DNA of 22,786 nt from a virus. Under the pieces are notes generated by a model. The model ran no database searches. It was given only the letters and a program-made list of their open reading frames with translations, and was not told the origin of the DNA. The stretch is taken from the IMG/VR virus record IMGVR_UViG_3300013233_000525, positions 1 to 22,786 of that record. One strand, 5' to 3'. How positions within the stretch are numbered: the stretch's first letter is position 1; every line of letters begins with the position of its first letter. A program made the position numbers and the translations under genes. Positions 12,862-17,889 of the stretch are shown piece after piece.

Positions 12862-13080
12862 TCATGCCACCGCCTCCGGTCGTTGTACCGATTGCCAGGC
12901 GCGTTCGGCTTCCATGGCGCGGGCATATAATCCGCGCGCATGGCGATAGGCTCCGATGTCGCCGCGTTTGCGGGTCTGTTCCATGATGATTTCGTGGCGG
13001 CGGGTGGTGCGGTGTGCCGCGTTCAGCGCCTTGAGCCGGTCAGCGCCCGGTATTTCGGGTGGAATGATGAGTCTGAGCAT
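12862..13080 (-). CDS. Small basic hypothetical protein
   Basis: This 72-residue protein starts at ATG 13080 with a strong Shine-Dalgarno (AAGGAGG, about 9 nt upstream), one of the best in the early region. It is Arg/Ala-rich and helical (DRLKALNAAHRTTRRHEIIMEQTRKRG, then YRHARGLYARAMEAERAWQ). No family is recognised. The gap before it (13081-13156) contains a stem-loop and no overlapping start, so it may begin a new translational block. Confidence 0.7.
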   Translation of the reverse strand: MLRLIIPPEIPGADRLKALNAAHRTTRRHEIIMEQTRKRGDIGAYRHARGLYARAMEAERAWQSVQRPEAVA

Positions 13081-13120
13081 GCTGTTTTACCTCCTTTTTA
13101 TTGTGAGCGTTTTTCCATCG

Positions 13121-13141
13121 CCTCCGGGGTTTGCCCGGAGG
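13121..13141. other. GC-rich stem-loop
   Basis: A perfect 8-bp stem, CCTCCGGG (13121-13128) with CCCGGAGG (13134-13141), has the 5-nt loop GTTTG. It lies between the 52-residue and 72-residue genes. No T tract follows on either strand, so it is more likely a processing or attenuation element than a terminator. Confidence 0.5.
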
Positions 13142-13156
13142 AGGCGGGCGGGGTGC

Positions 13157-13315
13157 TCAGTCCCGCCCTGCGAAGGCCGAGTCAGGGAGGGGATCGCTTC
13201 CCGGCTTCCGGTCTGGTGTTATCAATTCTTCACGCCTGCCACAGCACTCGCACACCCGGCAGCGGTTGAACCACAGCCACGAATGAAACCCCGCAAAACA
13301 AAAGATGCGCTGCAT
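13157..13315 (-). CDS. 52-residue Cys-rich small protein
   Basis: This small frame starts at ATG 13315, overlapping the antirepressor stop as TGATG, and ends at TGA 13157. The product is aromatic and basic at the start (MQRIFCFAGFHSWLWFNRC) and has a Cys cluster, CRVCECCGRRE, at residues 19-29. It may bind a metal. The last 15 residues (PGSDPLPDSAFAGRD) are low in structure. Coupling to the upstream gene and the Cys pattern support translation, but there is no family evidence. Confidence 0.5.
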   Translation of the reverse strand: MQRIFCFAGFHSWLWFNRCRVCECCGRREELITPDRKPGSDPLPDSAFAGRD

Positions 13316-14118
13316 CATGCGGTCTCCTTCAAATCTTCCGGCGGTGTGAATTCATCACCGAGCACGGCTACAGGCCAGTGCATATCTGCGGCGTATGCTT
13401 GCAGGCGGTCTTTGGCATGATAAAAAATGTCGCGGTAGAACATTTCATCATGCATGCCTTCGCGCATCGCAATGGATACCACTGTATTGGCCTTGCTGAC
13501 GCGGTCGTTTTGTTCAGCCGACCAAAACAGCGGCCCTGCTGCCGGATTTTCCGGCACGGCGATGGCATTGATCATCTTGGCGATATTGGCAAAATACCAA
13601 TGCGCATGCTGTGCGCCGCGCTGAACAGCGTATGCGATATAATCATGCACCGATGCCGATTTGGCCTTTTCGGAATTCAGCCGCGCCGCGTTGGCTTCGT
13701 GCCAGTCATATTCGGCTCGCCTTTCAGCGGCTCTGACCTGACGAAGTTCTTTCTTTCTGAAATATTCATCTTCAAGCAGCTCGTAAACTTCCCATGCTCG
13801 ATCTGATTCCAGCATCTTGGCATGAAGTGCCGCGCCGCGCTCTGTCCACAGGGTTACAGAACGGGATTTGGGGTGAATTTGAGAGTGTCTTAAAGACACT
13901 CTCAAATCGTCCAGTTCTTCGCCTTTTATTAGGAAATAATGGCGGCCCTCGATAAAATGTTTTTTATTGCGTTGAAAGTTTTTCCTGAGCGCCGCTGGCT
14001 CAACATTGTAAAACTCAGCCAGGGTGGACGATGTAGCGACAGCCAACTTTTTATATTCCATTTCCGTAAACTGAATACCAGCCAGTTTCATGCGTTTAAA
14101 CAGTTTAAGATTACTCAT
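13315..14118 (-). CDS. ORF6N-domain antirepressor-like protein
   Basis: This 267-residue protein starts at ATG 14118, overlapping the second Cro-like stop as ATGA. Residues 25-100 (LAVATSSTLAEFYNVEPAALRKNFQRNKKHF, FLIKGEELDDLR, VTLWTERGAALHAKMLESDRAWEVYELLEDEYF) match the ORF6N DNA-binding domain found in KilA-N/Roi/Ant-type phage proteins. The C-terminal half is helical with a central HEANAARLNSEKAK and MINAIAVPENP, family unknown. Such proteins often antagonise the repressor or alter host regulation. Given that the repressor lacks a self-cleavage domain, antirepression is a plausible induction route, but this is inference. Confidence 0.8.
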   Translation of the reverse strand: MSNLKLFKRMKLAGIQFTEMEYKKLAVATSSTLAEFYNVEPAALRKNFQRNKKHFIEGRHYFLIKGEELDDLRVSLRHSQIHPKSRSVTLWTERGAALHAKMLESDRAWEVYELLEDEYFRKKELRQVRAAERRAEYDWHEANAARLNSEKAKSASVHDYIAYAVQRGAQHAHWYFANIAKMINAIAVPENPAAGPLFWSAEQNDRVSKANTVVSIAMREGMHDEMFYRDIFYHAKDRLQAYAADMHWPVAVLGDEFTPPEDLKETA

Positions 14119-14345
14119 AAGCCTGCCTCCGCGCAGTCATCCCAAATCGCCACTACATCCATATCAGCGGCAATGGCCGCGCCAAGTATCTTATCGCCGA
14201 TGTGGAGTGGCAGGGGATCGATCCATTGAGCGACCTCAGCAAGGGAGCATTTGGTCGCCTGCGCCAGTGCCGCATCGCTGCCGAAGACCTGCAACGCCTG
14301 TTTTTTACTCATCCGGAGAAACCGATATTCGGAGGGGATACTCAT
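14115..14345 (-). CDS. Second Cro/YdaS-like regulator (paralogue)
   Basis: This 76-residue protein overlaps both neighbours by ATGA. AGAAGG sits 5 nt before the ATG at 14345, supporting that start; an inner Met (MSKKQALQVF, 14312) is the alternative. The body (KKQALQVFGSDAALAQATKCSLAEVAQWIDPLPLHIGDKI) is a YdaS/Cro-type HTH. It parallels the first Cro-like protein residue by residue around FG, AELA/AALA, W-DPLP and the I-D-I helix, so the two genes are a tandem duplication. The recognition helix differs, suggesting a different operator. Confidence 0.75.
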   Translation of the reverse strand: MSIPSEYRFLRMSKKQALQVFGSDAALAQATKCSLAEVAQWIDPLPLHIGDKILGAAIAADMDVVAIWDDCAEAGL

Positions 14346-14539
14346 GCGGCCTTCTTCAGATCAGCATCCAGTAATGGTGCTGGATCGATGCCTGCGCGGA
14401 CACAGGCTGCGATGACACGGTCTGCAATTCTGGACGGAAGTGGGTCAGGCCAGTTGTTTACGGCAGCTCTTCCACAACCGATTACTCTGGCCAGTTCTGC
14501 CTGCGTTCCGAACATTTCTATCGCTTTTTGTTTGTTCAT
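14342..14539 (-). CDS. First Cro/YdaS-like regulator
   Basis: This 65-residue protein is the first gene of the leftward early operon. Its sequence (KQKAIEMFGTQAELARVIGCGRAAVNNWPDPLPSRIADRVI) is a compact HTH of the YdaS/Cro group, lacking any other domain. Its ATG at 14537-14539 lies 7 bases after the -10 box of the minus-strand promoter, so the mRNA may be leaderless. It is divergent from the repressor, the lambda cro position, and probably shuts down repressor transcription. Confidence 0.8.
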   Translation of the reverse strand: MNKQKAIEMFGTQAELARVIGCGRAAVNNWPDPLPSRIADRVIAACVRAGIDPAPLLDADLKKAA

Positions 14540-14540
14540 G

Positions 14541-14608
14541 GTGCAAGTATAGTATGATAGACCACTATGTCAAGCATAAAATACAAAGTGCAGTATAGTA
14601 TTCATCAC
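14541..14608 (+). promoter_or_regulatory. Divergent operator region with duplicated AGTATAGTAT and repressor promoter
   Basis: GTGCAAGTATAGTAT (14541-14555) and GTGCAGTATAGTAT (14588-14601) are near-identical direct copies, 46 bp apart. The left copy covers the -10 box of the leftward promoter. The right copy contains TATAGT (14594-14599), a good -10 for the plus-strand repressor, 9 bp before its ATG at 14609. No good -35 is visible for the plus strand, so this promoter may need activation. The copies are the best operator candidates. Confidence 0.65.
14546..14573 (-). promoter_or_regulatory. Early leftward promoter (PR-like)
   Basis: Read on the minus strand, a perfect -35 TTGACA (14573-14568) and -10 TATACT (14551-14546) are separated by 16 bp. 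This is a near-consensus sigma-70 promoter facing the first Cro-like gene. The expected start point falls at or next to the ATG at 14539, giving a leaderless or almost leaderless transcript. Confidence 0.8.
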
Positions 14609-15232
14609 ATGACATTTGGAGAGAGACTGCGCACCCGTAGAAATGAACTTGGGCTGACACAGCAGCAGGTAGCGGACTGCATTGGTGTTACGAAGGGGGC
14701 AATATCCGGGCTGGAGAATGGAAACTCAAAAACGTCATCATCGGATAATCTGATCCCCTTAGCTAATGCCCTGCGCGTTCATCCCGAATGGCTAACCACG
14801 GGCAAATTGCCAGATGTCATGTTGTCTGCCACACAGCAACGCATAGCCAAAGCGATGAAGGCGTTGAATATGCACTCGTTTGATTTGACGGATGCTTGTG
14901 ATGGGCGGGTTGCGTGGGAAACGGTGGATATGTGGTTGCGGGCGGCGGCTGATCCGACGGATGCGCAACTGGAGATGATTGCCAGGCCGCTGGGCAGGAC
15001 TTTCGATTGGCTGAAATCCGGTGTGGCGGTGGTGCGTGAAATGGGCTTTGACCGGGTGGTCTATGATGCACGCGGCGAACCGGTACCGGATAATCTGAGT
15101 CAGTTGGAGCTTGATGTGGTGCGGGGCTTGCGCGAACTCAGCAGCGCCGAACTTGACGCGGCAGTGTCTTATATCGAGTTTATGGTGGAGAAGGCACGAG
15201 CGACAAGAAAAAAAGAACCCCGCTGCGGATAG
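14609..15232 (+). CDS. Phage repressor (CI-like) without peptidase domain
   Basis: This 207-residue protein starts at ATG 14609 (MTFGERLRTRRNELG), preferred over an ATG at 14567 that lies inside the promoter. Residues 3-65 form a Cro/C1-type HTH (LTQQQVADCIGVTKGAISGLENG). A second, weaker HTH-like unit follows at about 72-130 (ATQQRIAKAMKALNMHSFDLTDACDGRVAWETVDMWLRA, then FDWLKSG); the first unit closes with the comparable PEWLTTGK. The C-terminal 70 residues are mostly helical, ending in a basic tail. The S24/LexA-type Ser-Lys peptidase is absent, so RecA-stimulated self-cleavage is not expected. Its position opposite the Cro-like gene and the operator pair identify it as the lysogeny repressor. 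Confidence 0.85.
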   Translation: MTFGERLRTRRNELGLTQQQVADCIGVTKGAISGLENGNSKTSSSDNLIPLANALRVHPEWLTTGKLPDVMLSATQQRIAKAMKALNMHSFDLTDACDGRVAWETVDMWLRAAADPTDAQLEMIARPLGRTFDWLKSGVAVVREMGFDRVVYDARGEPVPDNLSQLELDVVRGLRELSSAELDAAVSYIEFMVEKARATRKKEPRCG

Positions 15233-15269
15233 TATGGAGTCAGGAGGCGGCCCGGATGGAGGGGATAAC

Positions 15270-15983
15270 ATGGTAAAAACAAAACAATGCAGAGACTGTA
15301 AAGCAGACATCCCGAAAGATGCGAAAAAGTGCATGCACTGCGGCAGCAAGCAGGGTATTGGCGTGGTTGGCGGCGTGGTCGCAATCCTGTTTACGCTGCT
15401 GGTGATCGGGTGGGTGTCCAATGCTGTGAATCCAAATTCCCCCAACCCGGCAATGACAAGTCCTGGGACATCTCATCAAATGACAGCGCAGGAACGTGCG
15501 GCACAGCAAGCCAGCGAAAAGAAAGAACGTGATGCACAGCGGATCAATACCGGCAGGGCCTGGATTACCTCTGATTTTGAAGACAAGGTCAGCGGCAAGC
15601 AAGTACACACGAAAAGCCTGCGCAGCACCAACACCATCAACCTCGGATTTCCCTATCAGGGCGAGCAACGTGCATCCCTGACGGTGCGTAGTCACCCACG
15701 CTTTGGCAAGGGTATTCTACTGGAGATCGAGCGCGGACAGATGCTGTGCAGCAGTTATGACGGGTGTAACGTAACGGTGCGTTTCGGTAAGCATCCACCT
15801 GTGAAATATAAGGCATCGGGGGCTGCGGATGGATCATCCAATGTTTTGTTTATCCGAAACTACAAGGCGTTTGTAGCGAACATGCATCGCGTAGAGCAAC
15901 TGGTCATCGCCCCTACAATATATCAGGCCGGCGGCATCGCACTGGAATTTAGCGTCGGCTCGAAGACTGTCCGCGCGGAATAA
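15270..15983 (+). CDS. Zinc-ribbon, single-TM, extracytoplasmic protein; likely lysogeny accessory gene
   Basis: This 237-residue protein starts at ATG 15270 with GGAGG upstream; a longer open frame overlapping the repressor is a shadow. Residues 5-25 (CRDCKADIPKDAKKCMHCG) have two CxxC pairs, a cytoplasmic zinc ribbon. A transmembrane helix spans about 29-50 (VVGGVVAILFTLLVIGWV). A Ser/Gln/Lys-rich linker to about 90 leads to a folded, mostly beta domain of about 145 residues on the far side of the membrane. It lies 37 bp after the repressor on the same strand, so it is expected to be made in the lysogen. Superinfection exclusion, host-surface change or sensing are possible roles; none is shown. 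Confidence 0.75.
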   Translation: MVKTKQCRDCKADIPKDAKKCMHCGSKQGIGVVGGVVAILFTLLVIGWVSNAVNPNSPNPAMTSPGTSHQMTAQERAAQQASEKKERDAQRINTGRAWITSDFEDKVSGKQVHTKSLRSTNTINLGFPYQGEQRASLTVRSHPRFGKGILLEIERGQMLCSSYDGCNVTVRFGKHPPVKYKASGAADGSSNVLFIRNYKAFVANMHRVEQLVIAPTIYQAGGIALEFSVGSKTVRAE

Positions 15984-16021
15984 TTTTCAAGGGCCATGCA
16001 TATTTGGCGGCGGTCAGGGGA

Positions 16022-16273
16022 TCAATTTCCGGCATGATCTATTTCCTGCACCCAGCCGGCCAGGGCATCGTGGCGCTGGCGGCAGAGGCGATAGAGTTGG
16101 GTGATGTCAATGTGATTGCGCAGCACCGCCCTTGATTTTCCGTCCGAGAGCATGGGCAGCGGCGCGCAAGGGGCCATCAGACTGATTGGCCTCTGGAGCG
16201 TTGGCACTGGCGGTTGCTTTGTTCCACACGCTGAGAGCGTGATCATCAAGACACTCATTAACAGTAATTTCAT
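16022..16273 (-). CDS. Rz1: Outer-membrane spanin lipoprotein (o-spanin)
   Basis: This 83-residue protein starts at 16273 with GGAGG before the ATG. It has a lipoprotein signal: hydrophobic MKLLLMSVLMITLSAC with the lipobox LSAC and Cys16 as the lipidated residue. The mature part is Pro-rich at the start (KQPPVPTLQRP), as in Rz1. It begins inside the Rz gene in a different frame (overlap 16107-16273) and runs past its end, the overlapping-embedded spanin arrangement. Together with Rz it disrupts the outer membrane at the end of lysis. Confidence 0.9.
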   Translation of the reverse strand: MKLLLMSVLMITLSACGTKQPPVPTLQRPISLMAPCAPLPMLSDGKSRAVLRNHIDITQLYRLCRQRHDALAGWVQEIDHAGN

Positions 16274-16490
16274 TGGCGGCCTCCTTTATAGTGCGGTAGA
16301 CAATGCGGGTTTTTTGTTCGCGACTCAGTTGGGCGCGGATTTGCGCTTCGGAGGCTTTGCGTTTGGCCTCGTAGTCGCTGGCGACCTGCTCCACTTGTGT
16401 TTTGTAGTCGGCATCGTAGGCCCAGCTCGTGATGCGCCAGCCGAAAAATCCGCCGAGCGCGATGGCTGCGACCAGGACATAGACCATCAT
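16107..16490 (-). CDS. Rz: Inner-membrane spanin (i-spanin)
   Basis: This 127-residue protein overlaps the holin candidate stop as ATGA. One N-terminal transmembrane helix (about residues 3-22, VYVLVAAIALGGFFGWRIT) is followed by a long charged periplasmic coiled-coil stretch (YKTQVEQVASDYEAKRKASEAQIRAQLSREQ) and a KTRIVYRTIKEAANEI segment, the Rz signature. The C-terminus carries ECLDDHALSVWNKA, also frequent in Rz-like proteins. The nested Rz1 gene confirms the assignment. Confidence 0.9.
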   Translation of the reverse strand: MMVYVLVAAIALGGFFGWRITSWAYDADYKTQVEQVASDYEAKRKASEAQIRAQLSREQKTRIVYRTIKEAANEITVNECLDDHALSVWNKATASANAPEANQSDGPLRAAAHALGRKIKGGAAQSH

Positions 16491-16702
16491 TTTTTCGGGC
16501 TTCCGGTTTCCATGTAAAATTTATAAAATCCGACTACCAGAGCCAGTATGGTGCCCGCAAATGCGGTCTGCGCCTGTGTCGGCTCCGACATGGTGAAATA
16601 CCAGTGCGAGCAATGCGCACCCATGTATGTTACCACCAAAGCCATGATGCGCGGGATGATTCGCCATTTGTTGATCAGTTCGTAGGCTTTTTCTTCGTTC
16701 AT
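16487..16702 (-). CDS. Holin candidate, two transmembrane helices
   Basis: This 71-residue protein starts at 16702 with AAAGGAG 6 nt upstream. There are two hydrophobic segments, at about residues 17-38 (RIMALVVTYMGAHCSHWYFTM) and 46-63 (AFAGTILALVVGFYKFYM), with a charged N-terminus and a short basic tail. Small size, two TM helices and placement between endolysin and spanin genes are the usual holin features, but holins are diverse in sequence. The 112-residue protein at 17368..17706 is a rival or partner. Confidence 0.7.
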   Translation of the reverse strand: MNEEKAYELINKWRIIPRIMALVVTYMGAHCSHWYFTMSEPTQAQTAFAGTILALVVGFYKFYMETGSPKK

Positions 16703-16717
16703 GGCTTGCTCCTTTGG

Positions 16718-16737
16718 ATTCCCGTCGGCACGGGAAT
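16718..16737. repeat. dRS3-like inverted repeat ATTCCC-N8-GGGAAT, copy 1
   Basis: This exact 20-bp element is ATTCCC, eight bases (GTCGGCAC), GGGAAT. The layout is that of the Neisseria dRS3 repeat and related elements of other bacteria. It lies in the 51-bp gap between the holin and endolysin genes. The flanking bases (GGATTCCCG on one side, CGGGAATGAC on the other) are shared with copy 2. Confidence 0.8.
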
Positions 16738-16753
16738 GACGTTCTTATTTCTG

Positions 16754-17371
16754 TTACAGCAATGCATCATCGTTGACGGTTATGGTTTGTGGATTCCCGC
16801 CTGCACGGGAATGACTGGCGGTGGATGGCGCATGATCACAATCCAGAATGGCCAGGGCGCGGTAGTAGATGGCGCTGCGCTCGGCGAGGCCGTTATAGCC
16901 GCCGTTGATGATTTTGGTGATGCCTTTGATGTCGCGCACGTCGGCCAAATCGTTGAGGTTGTGCGCGTTCCAATACCAAGCCGCGCTCATGGCCGCATTG
17001 ACAGGCTCTTCGAGCAGCTCCGGCTGCTCTGCCAATGGCAAACCCAGCGCGTTACCGCAGCGCTCATAATTGCTGCGACCGGTGATCTGAATCAGGCCGC
17101 GCCCCATATAACGATGCCCATCGCCCGGCTCGGTGTTGCCCAGATCCACGCGACCTTCATAGCGCAACTGCCACGGCATTGGCCCCCACAATTCATGCAC
17201 ATATCGAAAGCGCCCCGATTCGTGACCAATCTGCGCCAAAAACGCAGCCACCTGTTCAGCTCTGGTGATACCATAATGGCGACACGATAAATCCACCGGA
17301 TCGCACCATTTCACCGCCCTCGCCGCCGGAATTTCCAGCACGTCTATCAGTGTCTGTTCGTTGATGTTCAT
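16754..17371 (-). CDS. Endolysin, glycoside hydrolase family 19
   Basis: This 205-residue protein starts at 17371 with an ATGA overlap. It shows the GH19 lysozyme/chitinase fold: AFLAQIGHESGRFRYVHEL with the catalytic Glu51 and Glu60, then HRYMGRGLIQITGRSNYERCG, then AMSAAWYWNAHNLNDLAD and TKIINGGYNGLAER, the usual order of phage GH19 endolysins. There is no signal peptide, so release needs a holin. The last 19 residues (SHSRAGGNP then TITVNDDALL) are encoded by the second dRS3-like repeat and the bases after it. The natural gene end has thus been extended by a repeat insertion; the catalytic fold is upstream and looks intact. Confidence 0.9.
   Translation of the reverse strand: MNINEQTLIDVLEIPAARAVKWCDPVDLSCRHYGITRAEQVAAFLAQIGHESGRFRYVHELWGPMPWQLRYEGRVDLGNTEPGDGHRYMGRGLIQITGRSNYERCGNALGLPLAEQPELLEEPVNAAMSAAWYWNAHNLNDLADVRDIKGITKIINGGYNGLAERSAIYYRALAILDCDHAPSTASHSRAGGNPQTITVNDDALL
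16793..16812. repeat. dRS3-like inverted repeat ATTCCC-N8-GGGAAT, copy 2
   Basis: This second 20-bp copy has eight-base centre GCCTGCAC. It lies inside the endolysin frame and encodes SHSRAGGNP on the minus strand. It is 75 bp from copy 1, in the same orientation, with the endolysin stop codon between the two copies. Confidence 0.8.
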
Positions 17372-17706
17372 GGCTTTGTAGGCCAGAAATGCACAACGGC
17401 TGAAACAGAGCCAAGGATGACACCGATGGAAAGCACAAGCTTAGCAGTCCAAAATATTCCACGGCCTATCGCTCCAGCGCCATCCCATACGGAAGTGACG
17501 CTCTTTATAAGCGTGTCTGTAGCAGCCTGATTCGCAATGATTGTATCCAGCGTTTCGCAGACTTTCTCATGTGCGGATATGTCCTTCTTTTCATGCTCCG
17601 CCAACCATGCCTGCTCTTCGACTTCATGTTCATCTAACGCGCATTTTATTGATCGTCTGATTGCCTGACTGATCTCACTGCGGCGCTCCTCGCCTTCGTA
17701 TGTCAT
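17368..17706 (-). CDS. Single-TM protein at the head of the lysis cassette
   Basis: This 112-residue protein starts at ATG 17706, preferred because GGAG lies 6 nt upstream. Residues 1-80 are charged and helical (EERRSEISQAIRRSIKCALDEHEVEEQ, then EKKDISAHEKVCETLDTIIANQ), with one transmembrane helix at about 85-107 (FWTAKLVLSIGVILGSVSAVVHFW). Topology is probably N-terminus in the cytoplasm. It overlaps the endolysin start by ATGA. It may be a single-TM holin or a holin regulator; the sequence does not decide. Confidence 0.6.
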   Translation of the reverse strand: MTYEGEERRSEISQAIRRSIKCALDEHEVEEQAWLAEHEKKDISAHEKVCETLDTIIANQAATDTLIKSVTSVWDGAGAIGRGIFWTAKLVLSIGVILGSVSAVVHFWPTKP

Positions 17707-17774
17707 CCGTTTCTCCATGCTTGATATATTGTTACAGTTAAAACTGTGATGTAAATAACTAGCCACTTAGCCCA

Positions 17775-17846
17775 TCATGATAATATTGCAAACGCACAGC
17801 CCATTATCACTAAGCCGAATACCATTGTTGCAGCTACAGCATCCAT
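17775..17846 (-). CDS. 23-residue single-TM micro-protein (tentative)
   Basis: An open frame from ATG 17846 to TGA 17775 encodes a 23-residue hydrophobic peptide (starts MDAVAATMVFGLVIM) that would span a membrane once. It begins inside the 11-residue frame at 17834..17869, so translation could be coupled. A GGGGCAGGGG stretch upstream is a poor ribosome site of its own. Location between tail and lysis genes would suit a small lysis factor. Evidence is weak because of its length. Confidence 0.3.
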   Translation of the reverse strand: MDAVAATMVFGLVIMGCAFAILS

Positions 17847-17869
17847 GCCCCTGCCCCGATCTTTTTCAT
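17834..17869 (-). CDS. 11-residue leader-like micro-ORF (tentative)
   Basis: ATG 17869 has a very good ribosome site (AAGGAG, 9 nt upstream) yet the frame stops after 11 codons (MKKIGAGAWML). The TAG lies inside the frame of the 23-residue peptide. A strong ribosome site in front of a stub suggests a leader peptide that feeds ribosomes to the next frame, or a sequencing or natural frameshift that split one gene. Confidence 0.3.
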   Translation of the reverse strand: MKKIGAGAWML

Positions 17870-17889
17870 GATATGCGTCTCCTTTGGTA

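Noticed and set aside
13121-13141. Intrinsic terminator between early genes
   Set aside because: The stem is perfect but neither strand has a T tract after it.
14567-14608. Earlier ATG at 14567 as repressor start
   Set aside because: It lies within the promoter/operator region and would add 14 residues before the HTH domain; the ATG at 14609 fits the -10 spacing and family start.
14792-15445. 217-codon minus-strand frame
   Set aside because: Antisense to the repressor and the gene behind it; His/Pro-rich with no motif.
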